The notes under the pieces are model-generated. The model was not told the DNA's origin and ran no database searches. It worked only from the letters and a program-made list of their open reading frames with translations. Both the position numbers and the translations under genes were made by a program. This document shows, piece after piece, positions 1 to 7,953 of a stretch of 64,000 bases of DNA (position 1 is the stretch's first letter; each line of letters begins with the position of its first letter). The DNA is from Cetobacterium somerae (GTDB lineage: Bacteria > Fusobacteriota > Fusobacteriia > Fusobacteriales > Fusobacteriaceae): contig NZ_CP092522.1 of the NCBI RefSeq assembly GCF_022430525.1, positions 62,001-126,000 of the forward strand, in the 5' to 3' direction.

Positions 1-810
1 TACTCCTGATTTTACAAAACTTGTCATTATTTTTTTCTGGAAGAATGCATACATAATAATTGGAAAAATAATTGTTAATGCTGCAATTGCCATTGTTACA
101 CCCCAATCATTTCCACCTTCAGAACTTATAAACATCTGAAGAGCTAAAGATAGTGTGTAGTTTTTCTTTTCACTTAAAATTAATAAAGGCCAAAAATACT
201 CATTCCATGAGTTTATAAAAAATAGTATTCCCATAGATATAATAGAATTTTTAATCATTGGTAAAATAATATGATATAAGACTTTAGTTTCTTTAATTTT
301 ATCTAATTTAGTTACTTCGAGAATAGATTTAGGGATTCCTTTCATATTTTGTATAATCATAAATATTCCCATTCCATCAGCTAATTGAGGAAGAATAACT
401 CCTAAGCTTGAATTTAAAAGTCCAATCTCAGAAATCATAAGATAATTAGGTATCATAGTTACTGTAAAAGGAACAAATAGAGTTCCTAAAATTAGAAAAA
501 TTAAGATTTTTTTGCCTTTAAAATTTTTAAAAGTTAAAATATACCCAGCTAAAATACTCGTGATAATTTTTCCAAAAGTTATAGCAGCAGATATAAAAAA
601 TGTATTCCATATATATCTTAAAATATCTACATTTTCAAATATATAAGTATAATTTCTAGATGTTATAACTTTAGGAATTATGCTTAAAGGATCTGCAAAA
701 ATTTGATCCATGCTTTTAAAAGAGATTGATAACATATATATAAGAGGAAAAATTTGAACTCCTATAATTAGTAAAAATAAGATATGCCACTTACTTTCTT
801 TAATTTTCAT
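1..810 (-). CDS. Sugar/glycerol-phosphate ABC permease, MalG/UgpE type (3' end cut)
   Basis: Inner-membrane permease of a CUT1-family ABC importer. The frame is open from the ATG at 810 (MKIKESKWHI) to the window edge, about 270 codons; the last visible residues look like the usual permease tail, so only a few residues are missing. It is hydrophobic throughout, with about six membrane spans. The EAA loop that docks the ATPase is visible (PKSILEVTKLDK, followed by ILPMIKNS). It overlaps the upstream permease by 11 bases, so the two are translationally coupled. It resembles UgpE and the MalG-type permease at 3968-4771. No binding protein or ATPase for this copy is in the window. Confidence 0.9.
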   Translation of the reverse strand, partial: MKIKESKWHILFLLIIGVQIFPLIYMLSISFKSMDQIFADPLSIIPKVITSRNYTYIFENVDILRYIWNTFFISAAITFGKIITSILAGYILTFKNFKGKKILIFLILGTLFVPFTVTMIPNYLMISEIGLLNSSLGVILPQLADGMGIFMIIQNMKGIPKSILEVTKLDKIKETKVLYHIILPMIKNSIISMGILFFINSWNEYFWPLLILSEKKNYTLSLALQMFISSEGGNDWGVTMAIAALTIIFPIIMYAFFQKKIMTSFVKSGV

Positions 811-1681
811 AGTAAACTCCTTTTTCTAAAACTTTAATCTTTATAGAAATTAATATAAAGAAGAAAAGCATTGTTATAACAGAAAGTGCTGAAGCTCTTC
901 CTGTTTGAAAAAATGTAAATGCATATTGATAAATACTATATACAAGGTTTGTACTACCATTATTTGGCCCACCTTGAGTTAAAACATTTATGGGGACAAA
1001 CACCTGCTGTAATCCGTATACAATTGTCATAACGATAACATACAGTGCAGTTGATGATGTCATTGGAATAACAATGTATAAAAATATTTGTAAATTTGAA
1101 ACTTTATCAAGTTTAGCATTTTCTATAAGTTCAGTAGGAACTTCGAGTATTCCAGCTAATAAAAGAATTAAATTATAACCAAAAATTTTCCAAGCAGTAA
1201 TAAGAGTTATTAAAACCATTACGAGACCATTAGTTTTTAACCAAAATTGAGGTTTTAAATTTAAGAGCTCATAAATTTTTGATATAGGTCCTATCATAGG
1301 ATTAAATACCCATACAAAGACTAGTGAGGCTACAACTAACGAAATTATGCTGGGAAAAAAGAACATAGTTCGATAGAATCCTTTAAATTTATTCACTAAA
1401 AATGCTAAAATATAAGCAATAATATATGGAAGTATAAAGTTAAATATAATCAATAAACCTATATATATAAGCGTATTTATTAAAGACTTATGGACACTAT
1501 CTTCTGTTAATATATCTATATAATTTTCAAGTCCAATAAATTTTTTATTTTTACTAATCATATTCCATTGAAAAAAACTTAAATAGAAAGTTTTACAAAT
1601 GGGATAAAAAATAAAAATGGTAAAAATGGTTAAAGCGGGCATTAGAAATGCTACTGCTAAAAGTGTTTCCTTTTTTTTCAT
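800..1681 (-). CDS. Sugar/glycerol-phosphate ABC permease, MalF/UgpA type
   Basis: Inner-membrane permease partner of the gene at 1-810. About 293 residues with six predicted spans, the first near residues 9-30. The EAA loop is present (VPTELIENAKLDKVSNLQ, then YIVIPMT), as is the TQGGPNNGSTNLVY segment typical of MalF/UgpA permeases. Two ATGs are adjacent at 1684 and 1681. AAGGAG lies only 2 bases before the first and 5 before the second, so I prefer 1681. Its stop overlaps the start of the MalG-type gene. It probably opens an operon running left out of the window. Confidence 0.9.
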   Translation of the reverse strand: MKKKETLLAVAFLMPALTIFTIFIFYPICKTFYLSFFQWNMISKNKKFIGLENYIDILTEDSVHKSLINTLIYIGLLIIFNFILPYIIAYILAFLVNKFKGFYRTMFFFPSIISLVVASLVFVWVFNPMIGPISKIYELLNLKPQFWLKTNGLVMVLITLITAWKIFGYNLILLLAGILEVPTELIENAKLDKVSNLQIFLYIVIPMTSSTALYVIVMTIVYGLQQVFVPINVLTQGGPNNGSTNLVYSIYQYAFTFFQTGRASALSVITMLFFFILISIKIKVLEKGVYYEN

Positions 1682-1844
1682 CATGTCTCCTTAAATTATT
1701 TTTTCTCAAACTCAAAATATAATATCAGATAGATGTTAAACAAAAATTAATTTAAGGTAAAGATATGTTTAAATTTGTAAAAAAAATGTAAATAAAAAGT
1801 TTTATATAAAATTGTAAGTTTATATCACAAAAATATTGATAACC

Positions 1845-1873
1845 TTGTGAAAATTTATGTTGTTTTATATTAT
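1845..1873 (+). promoter_or_regulatory. Candidate promoter in the 326-base gap 1682-2007
   Basis: TTGTGA at 1845-1850, a 17-base spacer and TATTAT at 1868-1873 point towards the small gene at 2008. In DNA this AT-rich such matches arise by chance. The gap must also hold the leftward promoter of the permease pair, which I could not single out. No gene-like frame with a ribosome site was seen in 1682-1990. Confidence 0.3.
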
Positions 1874-2007
1874 ATTCGTGTAATTTTTAAGTTGATTTAT
1901 GTTAAAAATTAACAAAAAAAGATAAAATATGATAGAATATATAGAAGAATTTATTTTTTTTTAAAAAAATCTAATATTACTAAATTTATTTGTCAGGGAG
2001 GAATGAA

Positions 2008-2115
2008 GTGAAAAAAATAATTTTACTTTTAACACTAGGGGTTACATTAATGGGAGTAGTTAAAGTTATATGGGAAGAAAATCAAATAGAAAGAGTTTAT
2101 ATATTAGATAAGTAA
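2008..2115 (+). CDS. Small membrane peptide, 35 aa
   Basis: Unrecognised. A GTG start at 2008 follows a strong site AGGGAGG (1995-2001) at 6-base spacing. An ATG at 2003 is followed at once by a stop and is excluded. The product begins VKKIILLLTLGVTLMGVVKV, one hydrophobic helix of about 17 residues, then a charged tail with WEENQIERV. A clear terminator follows 32 bases after the stop. The unit of ribosome site, short frame and terminator suggests a real small gene, either a single-span inner-membrane peptide or a tiny exported one. Function unknown. Confidence 0.6.
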   Translation: MKKIILLLTLGVTLMGVVKVIWEENQIERVYILDK

Positions 2116-2147
2116 GATAATATGAATTTAAATAGTATTATAATATA

Positions 2148-2176
2148 AAAAGGTAGATTATATTAATCTACCTTTT
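2148..2176. terminator. Bidirectional intrinsic terminator
   Basis: A perfect 13-bp stem (AAAAGGTAGATTA against TAATCTACCTTTT) with loop TAT, flanked by A and T runs. It closes the small gene at 2008 on the plus strand and the lipoprotein gene at 2181 on the minus strand. Confidence 0.88.
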
Positions 2177-2180
2177 AAAT

Positions 2181-2546
2181 TTATTTAATTAAAAAATGAG
2201 TAATAATACTATTTTTTTCTAAAATTCCTTCATTTTTTTTAAAATGAATTACTATTGGACCATTATTTAATTTAATTCCATCAGCTGATATAGCTCTAGT
2301 TAAATTATATGTTTTTTTATTTGAATCTGTAAAGGTAGCAGTTTCCCAATTGTCATTTGTAATAAGAGTTCCAATAGTTTTATTACCATTAGATATTAGA
2401 ATAAGTTTTTGATTTTCATTAATTTTAGGAGCTATAAGTGATTGAGTTAGTGGAGCTGATGCCTTTGAGTTTGATTTTGAGGTTAAAGGTTTGCACCCAG
2501 CTAAAAATATAAAAGTTGTAGTTAATAATAAAATTTTGAAATTCAT
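2181..2546 (-). CDS. Small lipoprotein, 121 aa
   Basis: Unrecognised secreted lipoprotein. Residues 1-17 form a signal peptide ending in a lipobox (FLAGC) with Cys18 as the predicted acylated residue. The mature part starts with a Ser/Lys/Thr-rich linker, then a probable beta-rich domain from about residue 45 (KLILISNGNKTIGTLITND) to the end. GGAGG lies 8 bases before the ATG. It appears monocistronic, ending at the terminator shared with the 35-residue gene. Confidence 0.8.
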   Translation of the reverse strand: MNFKILLLTTTFIFLAGCKPLTSKSNSKASAPLTQSLIAPKINENQKLILISNGNKTIGTLITNDNWETATFTDSNKKTYNLTRAISADGIKLNNGPIVIHFKKNEGILEKNSIITHFLIK

Positions 2547-2617
2547 AAATGCCTCCTAATTTTTATAAATTTAAACCATGTACTATTTTTTAAGTATAGC
2601 ATATTTTTACATTAAAT

Positions 2618-2839
2618 TTATATAATTAATCTTAAATTTTTATTAGACATAGTATCGAATTCTTTTAAAATTTCAATTTGAAATTTCAAAAACTCTTCTC
2701 TTTTTTCATTGATATTTTGAATTTTAGATATAATTTCAAATTTCTTCATATAATATTCAATTCTCTTATTAAAAAAATTATTTTCTAAAAACCATTCGAG
2801 TAAATCTATTTTTCTTTGCTCATCATTGTATTGTTCCAT
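2618..2839 (-). CDS. Hypothetical protein, 73 aa
   Basis: Unrecognised. The frame stays open upstream to 2920, but AGGGGA sits about 6 bases before the ATG at 2839 (MEQYNDEQRKIDL), so I start there. The product is charged, rich in Lys, Glu, Phe and Ile, and looks wholly helical with a possible coiled coil around residues 20-65. No signal peptide or membrane span from this start. It lies alone between a lipoprotein gene and the divergent ugp-like operon; no function can be inferred. Confidence 0.6.
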   Translation of the reverse strand: MEQYNDEQRKIDLLEWFLENNFFNKRIEYYMKKFEIISKIQNINEKREEFLKFQIEILKEFDTMSNKNLRLII

Positions 2840-3096
2840 TGTATTCCCCTTGATTGAAAAATTTAAACAAAACTCAAGTATACTTTTTTTGTATGTTTTA
2901 AAGTTTATGTATATAAACATTATATAGAAATTATGTTTAATTTTCTATTTGAAATTTTAAAAATTTTTTTTTATTACAAATTTCAAATTATCTAATAGTA
3001 ATAATATCAAACAACAGATGAAATTATACATAACTTTTACATAAAATTCATAATGAATTAACATAGATAGTATAAAGTGTTATATAAGGAGGGATT

Positions 3097-3966
3097 ATGA
3101 AAAAAGAACAAAATTTAACAGGAATTTTATTTTCAATACCATCATTAATAATACTAATAACATTTTATATTTTTCCATTAATGAAAACCGTTTTATATTC
3201 TTTTTCATTTACTGATGCAAAAGGACAAATAGTAGAATTTGCAGGAATTGAAAATTTTTATGAACTATTTACAGATTCAACATTTCATCAAAGTATTTTA
3301 GTAACTTTAAAATTTTCATTAATAACAGTTTTATTTAGCATGATAATATCTTTATTTTTAGCAATAATATGCAATGAAAAATTAAAGGGGATAAAGTTAT
3401 TTCGAATTATCTTTTCATCAAGTATGGGAGTATCAGTATCCGCAAGTTCAAGTATAGTTTTATTTTTATTTCATCCAAGTGTTGGATTAATAAATGATAT
3501 ATTAAGTTTATTTGGAGTTTTACCGATAAATTGGTTTACAAGTTCAACCTACGCTATTTGGGCAATATCTTTTGCCACAATATGGATGAATATAGGATTT
3601 GGGTTTTTAGTTTTAACAGCTGGATTGCAAAATATAAGTCAAGAGATAGATGAAAGTTGTGAAATTGATGGAGTAGATTATTTTACAAAACTTTTTAAAG
3701 TAACTATTCCATTATTGAGTCCAAGTTTATTTTATTTGTTAATCACAACGACTTTAAAAGCTTTTCAAAGTTTTGGTCAAGTAGATATGTTAACTGGTGG
3801 TGGACCTGCAAACTCAACTAATTTTATAGTTTACAGTATATATAAAACAGCATTTAGTAACTATAGATTTGATTACGCTAGTGCTCAGGGATTATTTTTA
3901 CTTATTTTAATTACAATAATAATGGTAATTAAATTCAAATTAGAGAGGAAGGTGCACTATCAATAA
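3097..3966 (+). CDS. ugpA: ABC permease, UgpA-like
   Basis: Inner-membrane permease of a glycerol-3-phosphate-type importer, 289 residues, six predicted spans with the first near residues 9-30. The EAA loop is visible (SQEIDESCEIDGVDYFTKL, then VTIPLLSP), as is MLTGGGPANSTNFIVYSIY. The C-terminus KVHYQ resembles the KVRYQ ending of E. coli UgpA. GGAGGG precedes the ATG. It heads a permease-permease-binding protein operon with a 1-base gap to the next gene. The substrate assignment rests mainly on the UgpB-like protein at 4805. No UgpC ATPase is nearby. Confidence 0.9.
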   Translation: MKKEQNLTGILFSIPSLIILITFYIFPLMKTVLYSFSFTDAKGQIVEFAGIENFYELFTDSTFHQSILVTLKFSLITVLFSMIISLFLAIICNEKLKGIKLFRIIFSSSMGVSVSASSSIVLFLFHPSVGLINDILSLFGVLPINWFTSSTYAIWAISFATIWMNIGFGFLVLTAGLQNISQEIDESCEIDGVDYFTKLFKVTIPLLSPSLFYLLITTTLKAFQSFGQVDMLTGGGPANSTNFIVYSIYKTAFSNYRFDYASAQGLFLLILITIIMVIKFKLERKVHYQ

Positions 3967-3967
3967 T

Positions 3968-4771
3968 ATGAAAAAAAGAGCTATGTATATATTACTTATT
4001 ATTTCTGGAATTGTAGTATTTTTTCCAATAATTTATTCTTTAGTAGCTAGTTTTATGACAACTAAAGATATAATGAGTGGAAAGATTCTGCCATCACAAA
4101 TAAATTTTATAAACTATAAAGATTTACTTCAAAATATTCCAATACTTCAGTTTTTCTTTAATAGTTTAATAACATCAATAGTTGCAATGATTTTTCAAAT
4201 TATCATATGTAGTTTAACAGCTTATGCTTTAGTTTTTATTGAATTTAAAGAAAAAAAGATAGTATTTTTATTAGTGATGTGTTCAATATTTATACCGTGG
4301 GAAGCTATATTCATTCCAAATTATTTTATAATTTTAAAAATGAGATTATTAAATACAAAATTAGGAATTATATTACCATTTTTAGCAAATGGATTAGGAA
4401 TATTTTTAATGGTTCAGCAATTCAAAACATTAAATAAATCTCTGATTGAAGCTGCTAAAATTGATGGATGTAGCCATGGATTTATATATTTAAAAATAGT
4501 ATTACCTTTATCTAAAGGAATTTTAAGCACTTGGGGAATTTATTCTTTTTTAAATGTTTGGAACATGTATTTATGGCCATTAATGATATCAACAAGACCA
4601 GAGTCAAGAACAATTCAAATTGGATTAAAAATGATAAAATCAGAAGAAGGTACAAATTTTGGTGTTTTAATGGCAGCTGTAGTTATAGTAATAATACCAT
4701 CTTTAATAGTATTATTTTTAGGTCAAAGTCAACTTGAAAAGGGAATGACATCTGGAGCAGTAAAAGAATAA
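3968..4771 (+). CDS. ugpE: ABC permease, UgpE-like
   Basis: Second inner-membrane permease of the 3097-6100 operon, 267 residues, about six spans. The EAA loop reads LNKSLIEAAKIDGCSHG followed by IVLPLSKG, and the downstream segment WNMYLWPLMI fits MalG/UgpE. The start lies 1 base after the ugpA stop, with a ribosome-binding stretch (GAGAGGAAGG) inside the ugpA end, so translation is coupled. The binding-protein gene follows after 33 bases. A MalG/UgpE-type gene of similar size is at 1-810 on the other strand. Confidence 0.9.
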   Translation: MKKRAMYILLIISGIVVFFPIIYSLVASFMTTKDIMSGKILPSQINFINYKDLLQNIPILQFFFNSLITSIVAMIFQIIICSLTAYALVFIEFKEKKIVFLLVMCSIFIPWEAIFIPNYFIILKMRLLNTKLGIILPFLANGLGIFLMVQQFKTLNKSLIEAAKIDGCSHGFIYLKIVLPLSKGILSTWGIYSFLNVWNMYLWPLMISTRPESRTIQIGLKMIKSEEGTNFGVLMAAVVIVIIPSLIVLFLGQSQLEKGMTSGAVKE

Positions 4772-4804
4772 ATTAAAATAAATTTAAAATAACTAGGAGG
4801 AAAA

Positions 4805-6100
4805 ATGAATTTAAAGAATTTAGTAGTACTTGGATTAACAATTTCAACAGTTATATTTGCAAAAGAAAAGGTTGTATTTTGGCACTCAATGAGTGGGCAG
4901 CTTCAAAATAGTTTAAATAAAATAGTTACAGATTATAATAATTCACAAAATAATATTGAAATAGAAGCAATTTATCAAGGATCTTACGAAGAAACAATAT
5001 CTAAATTTAAAGCTATTTCAGGAACGAAAGAAGCACCTGCCTTAATTCAAATGAATGATATTTCAACAGCTTTTATGTATAAAAGCGGAGCTATAACTCC
5101 AATTGAGAAGTTTATAAAAGAAGATAATTTTAATGTAAATAATTTAGAGGATGCATTACTGAACTACTATAGAATTGGTGGTGAATTATATTCAATGCCA
5201 TTTAACTCATCAACAGCGATATTGATTTATAATAAAGATGCCTTTAAAGAGGTAGGATTAGATCCAAATAGTCCACCTAGAAATTATTCTGAATATGCTG
5301 AATATTCTAAAAAGTTAACAAAGAAAAATAGTAATGGTTCAATTGAAAGATATGGTTCAGCTATGATTATGTATGGATGGTTTATAGAGCAATTTTTAGC
5401 TAATGATAATAAATTGTATGTAAATAAAGAAAATGGAAGAATGGGTGAAACTCCAACAGAAGTTACTTATGAAAAAGATCTACCTCAAATTTTAGAATGG
5501 TTAAGAGAAATGTATAAAGAGGATTCTGCAACATCTTATGGAAGAGAATGGGATTCTACTAGAACAGCTTTTGCATCAGGTAAAGTTGCAATGTATTTAG
5601 ATTCTTCTGCTGGAATAAAGGGTATTATCAATAATTCAAATTTTGAAGTGGGAACAGGATTTATTCCAAATGCAAATGGAGAATTTAATGGAAGTGTTGT
5701 TGGAGGAGCGTCTCTTTGGATAACAAATTCCTCGGATAATGCTACACAAAAAGCTGCATGGGATTTTATAAAGTATGCAACATCTAAAGATGTCCAGACA
5801 TATTGGTCAATTAATACAGGATACTATCCTGTTAATAGAGGATCTTATGAAACTTCAGAGATGAAAGAAAATATGGAAAAATATCCACAATTTAAAACAG
5901 CAGTTGCTGAAATTAAAGAAACAAAACCATCTTTTGCTACTCAAGGAGCTATTTTAGGTGTATTCCCAGAGGTAAGAGAGAAAATGGTTGAAGCAATGGA
6001 AGTTAATTATGAAGAAAAAACTTCGATTGATAAAATAGTTGAAAAAGTTGTAATTGATTCAAATAGAATAATTCAAAGATATAATAAAATAAATAAATAA
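4805..6100 (+). CDS. ugpB: Periplasmic glycerol-3-phosphate-type binding protein, UgpB-like
   Basis: Extracellular solute-binding protein (family 1), 431 residues with a signal peptide at about 1-19 (cleavage near VIFA-KEK). Segments that match E. coli UgpB as I know it are VVFWHSMSGQ at the mature N-terminus, MPFNSSTAILIYNKDAF, VGGASLWI, NTGYYPVNR and a late LGVFPEVRE, placed like the UgpB region holding the substrate-binding arginine. The expected ligand is glycerol-3-phosphate or a glycerophosphodiester, but another polyol or sugar phosphate is possible. AGGAGG precedes the ATG, and a strong terminator follows, so the operon ends without an ATPase gene. Confidence 0.9.
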   Translation: MNLKNLVVLGLTISTVIFAKEKVVFWHSMSGQLQNSLNKIVTDYNNSQNNIEIEAIYQGSYEETISKFKAISGTKEAPALIQMNDISTAFMYKSGAITPIEKFIKEDNFNVNNLEDALLNYYRIGGELYSMPFNSSTAILIYNKDAFKEVGLDPNSPPRNYSEYAEYSKKLTKKNSNGSIERYGSAMIMYGWFIEQFLANDNKLYVNKENGRMGETPTEVTYEKDLPQILEWLREMYKEDSATSYGREWDSTRTAFASGKVAMYLDSSAGIKGIINNSNFEVGTGFIPNANGEFNGSVVGGASLWITNSSDNATQKAAWDFIKYATSKDVQTYWSINTGYYPVNRGSYETSEMKENMEKYPQFKTAVAEIKETKPSFATQGAILGVFPEVREKMVEAMEVNYEEKTSIDKIVEKVVIDSNRIIQRYNKINK

Positions 6101-6111
6101 ATAAAGTATAA

Positions 6112-6143
6112 AAAAAATCTCTATTTTACGTAGAGATTTTTTT
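6112..6143 (+). terminator. Terminator of the ugp-like operon
   Basis: A 12-bp stem (AAAAAATCTCTA against TAGAGATTTTTT) with a 7-base loop, ending in a T run just after the ugpB-like stop. Confidence 0.88.
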
Positions 6144-6230
6144 ATTAACCAAGCCATATTATGGCCATATTTTTGAAGTATTATAATCTATATCAATAAA
6201 AATTAAAAGATAAAAATAAAAGGAGTAAGA

Positions 6231-6305
6231 ATGAAAAAATTATATAATTTACTTGGAATTATTGTATTGGCAAATATAGGTGTAATTTTTCTAAAGAGTA
6301 TATAA
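6231..6305 (+). CDS. Very small membrane peptide, 24 aa
   Basis: Unrecognised. AAAGGAG lies 6 bases before the ATG at 6231, and the frame encodes 24 residues starting MKKLYNLLGIIVLANIGV, essentially one hydrophobic helix with a lysine anchor. A terminator begins at the stop codon itself, so this is a compact unit of ribosome site, frame and terminator. It parallels the 35-residue gene at 2008. At this length chance cannot be excluded, but placement and initiation signals are good. Confidence 0.5.
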   Translation: MKKLYNLLGIIVLANIGVIFLKSI

Positions 6306-6330
6306 AAAAGCTAGAGTAATCTAGCTTTTT
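6304..6330. terminator. Bidirectional terminator after the 24-aa gene
   Basis: An 11-bp stem (AAAAAGCTAGA against TCTAGCTTTTT) with loop GTAA. It overlaps the stop of the small gene and abuts the 3' end of the leftward gene at 6329. Confidence 0.85.
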
Positions 6331-7000
6331 ACAATTCATTTAAAAATGATTTATTATTGAAGATAAACTCCCTTATTAGAATAGAGGTTTTAGGATGTTT
6401 TAGCATCTTTTGAAATATTTGTATATTAAGTTTAATGTTATTTAAAGTATTTAGATTTAAATTATTACTGAATTTAATACCATAATATTTTGATATTTCA
6501 AAAAGTTTTGGCCATCGATTTCTGCCATGAGAATTTTTTATTTCTACGGTGCTAACATTTGTAAGCATAGTACAGAATTGAATTTTGGTTTCTAAATTTA
6601 ATAAATGGTTATAAAGTTTAATATTGTATGAAACAAAATGTATTGTATCTTTAGAAAAATATTCAAACTCTTTTAAATTACTAGTATTTTTAAGTTCTTC
6701 TAAATAGATTATTTCTCCTGTTTTTAAATTAAAGCCAATTTTAATAGCACTGATATAAAGAATATCTGAGTTTATATCTAGATTATTATTACTCAAAGAA
6801 AAAAATATTATTTTCTTATAATTTTTAGAAAGCTCTAATTCTTCTTGTTTTGTAGAAGCTATAGTTTTACTAATCTCTTTTTTTGATATTGATATAGTTT
6901 TTTTACTATCTTGACTTTTAATATTTGATTTAAATTTTGAATTTTTTATATGAAAGAAAACTACTACTATGATAATGATTATAAAAATAATATATAACAT
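6329..7000 (-). CDS. Membrane-anchored DnaQ-like pseudo-exonuclease
   Basis: 223 residues. Residues 2-17 form a very hydrophobic N-terminal anchor, 18-60 a charged linker, and 62-205 resemble a DEDDh exonuclease (RNase H fold). The first strand reads IIFFSLSNNNLD where the family has FDLETTGL, so the catalytic Asp and Glu are Ser68 and Ser70. The HNxxFD block is YNIKLY (125-130), and the final HxAxxD block is LNTLNN (183-188), with His and Asp lost. Family-like CTML (143-146) and RWPKLFEISKYYGI remain. All five catalytic positions look replaced, so it is probably a binding or structural relative rather than a nuclease. No ribosome site precedes the ATG; it lies 8 bases after a 54-codon gene and is probably coupled to it. 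Confidence 0.7.
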   Translation of the reverse strand: MLYIIFIIIIIVVVFFHIKNSKFKSNIKSQDSKKTISISKKEISKTIASTKQEELELSKNYKKIIFFSLSNNNLDINSDILYISAIKIGFNLKTGEIIYLEELKNTSNLKEFEYFSKDTIHFVSYNIKLYNHLLNLETKIQFCTMLTNVSTVEIKNSHGRNRWPKLFEISKYYGIKFSNNLNLNTLNNIKLNIQIFQKMLKHPKTSILIREFIFNNKSFLNEL

Positions 7001-7008
7001 ATATAATC

Positions 7009-7173
7009 TTAAACTCTAGTTAGCTTTAATTTTAATAAGCTATCAGTAGAATTTTCAAAATTTATAGATTTTAGTTTAAAATCTAATGCTTCTAATTTTG
7101 GTAGTAGTTCTTTTGTTATTTTTTCACATAATTCACTTTCTGATAAATGTTCTCTTTTATTTAAGTTGTTCAA
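7009..7173 (-). CDS. Hypothetical small protein, 54 aa, TTG start
   Basis: Unrecognised. An exceptionally strong site GGGAGGG (7180-7186) lies 6 bases before a TTG at 7173, opening a 54-codon frame: NNLNKREHLSESELCEKI, then KLEALDFKLKSINF. The product is soluble and charged, probably helical with a coiled-coil tendency, and has one Cys. It ends 8 bases before the pseudo-exonuclease ATG, so the two form a two-gene unit in which this gene supplies the ribosome site. The rightward frame over the same bases has no ribosome site and is taken as a shadow. Confidence 0.65.
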   Translation of the reverse strand: MNNLNKREHLSESELCEKITKELLPKLEALDFKLKSINFENSTDSLLKLKLTRV

Positions 7174-7365
7174 ATAAATCCCTCCCGAAAAAAATTATAT
7201 ATGTATATTTTATACTAATTTGTAGAAAAATTGAAGCTAAAATTAAAAAAAATTATATTTGCAAATTATGAAAGAAAAATAGGTAACAAGTTTCAAATAG
7301 TTAAAAAATAAAAAAATGATACAATTAATCTATCAGAACAATAATATATAAGGATGGTTTTAAAA

Positions 7366-7905
7366 ATGAATAATTTATCAAAAAATATTTACCTCACATT
7401 ATTAGTAATTGGAATAATTTTTAGTTTAATTGGAGTGTTTGGTATTTTTAATCCACTAGTGTTTTCTATTTATTTAATTGAAATTTTAGCTATATTTTTC
7501 TTTATGAATGGAGTTAAAAATTTAACAAAAGGAATACAGTTAATTAAAAATCCAAATGTCCATTGGAGTTTATTTATACTTTTAAGTATTTTAGAAATTA
7601 TAGCAGCACTATCACTTTTAATAACTCCATTTTCAAGCCAAATTTTTATAATAATTTATATTGGATTCATTATGTTATTAAAAGGAATATTTGTTGTATT
7701 TAATACTTTATTTCATAAAAATATTTTTCCAGGATTAGCTAGTGTAAGTTTTAGCAGTGGATTGATAGATATTTTATTTGGAGTTTTATTAATGGTAGTT
7801 CCATTTATATCACAACAGTTTATTTTTTTATGTATAGCTTGGTATATTTTATTTAGTGGTATAAATTTAGTTATGATAAGTTTTTCAATAAAAAGAAATA
7901 TTTAA
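7366..7905 (+). CDS. HdeD/DUF308 family membrane protein
   Basis: 179 residues with six predicted hydrophobic helices in three pairs. Characteristic glycines and short polar turns (GVFGIFNPLVFSIYLIEILAIFFFMNG, in pieces) resemble the repeats of HdeD, an inner-membrane family linked in E. coli to acid resistance. An ATG at 7354 sits inside the ribosome site AAGGATGG (7350-7357), so the ATG at 7366, 8 bases downstream, is the better start. It is monocistronic, with a terminator directly after the stop. The molecular role of the family is not established. Confidence 0.8.
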   Translation: MNNLSKNIYLTLLVIGIIFSLIGVFGIFNPLVFSIYLIEILAIFFFMNGVKNLTKGIQLIKNPNVHWSLFILLSILEIIAALSLLITPFSSQIFIIIYIGFIMLLKGIFVVFNTLFHKNIFPGLASVSFSSGLIDILFGVLLMVVPFISQQFIFLCIAWYILFSGINLVMISFSIKRNI

Positions 7906-7930
7906 AAAAGGTACTTAGGTACCTTTTTTA
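7904..7930. terminator. Terminator after the HdeD-like gene
   Basis: An 11-bp stem (AAAAAAGGTAC against GTACCTTTTTT) with loop TTAG, overlapping the stop codon. The A and T runs make it usable from both strands, so it may also end the RND operon arriving from the right. Confidence 0.85.
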
Positions 7931-7953
7931 ATTTTTCTTTTTATAAATTAGTT

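Noticed and set aside
1828-1850. TCACAA...TTGTGA inverted repeat as a CRP site
   Set aside because: Arm order and spacing are not those of the CRP consensus, and short AT-rich repeats are frequent here.
1845-2176. Possible type I toxin-antitoxin pair around the 35-residue peptide
   Set aside because: I could not identify a convincing antisense RNA promoter opposite the gene; left as a hypothesis in the small-peptide finding.
7086-7271. 61-codon rightward open frame
   Set aside because: Antisense to the well-initiated 54-codon gene at 7009-7173 and without a ribosome site.
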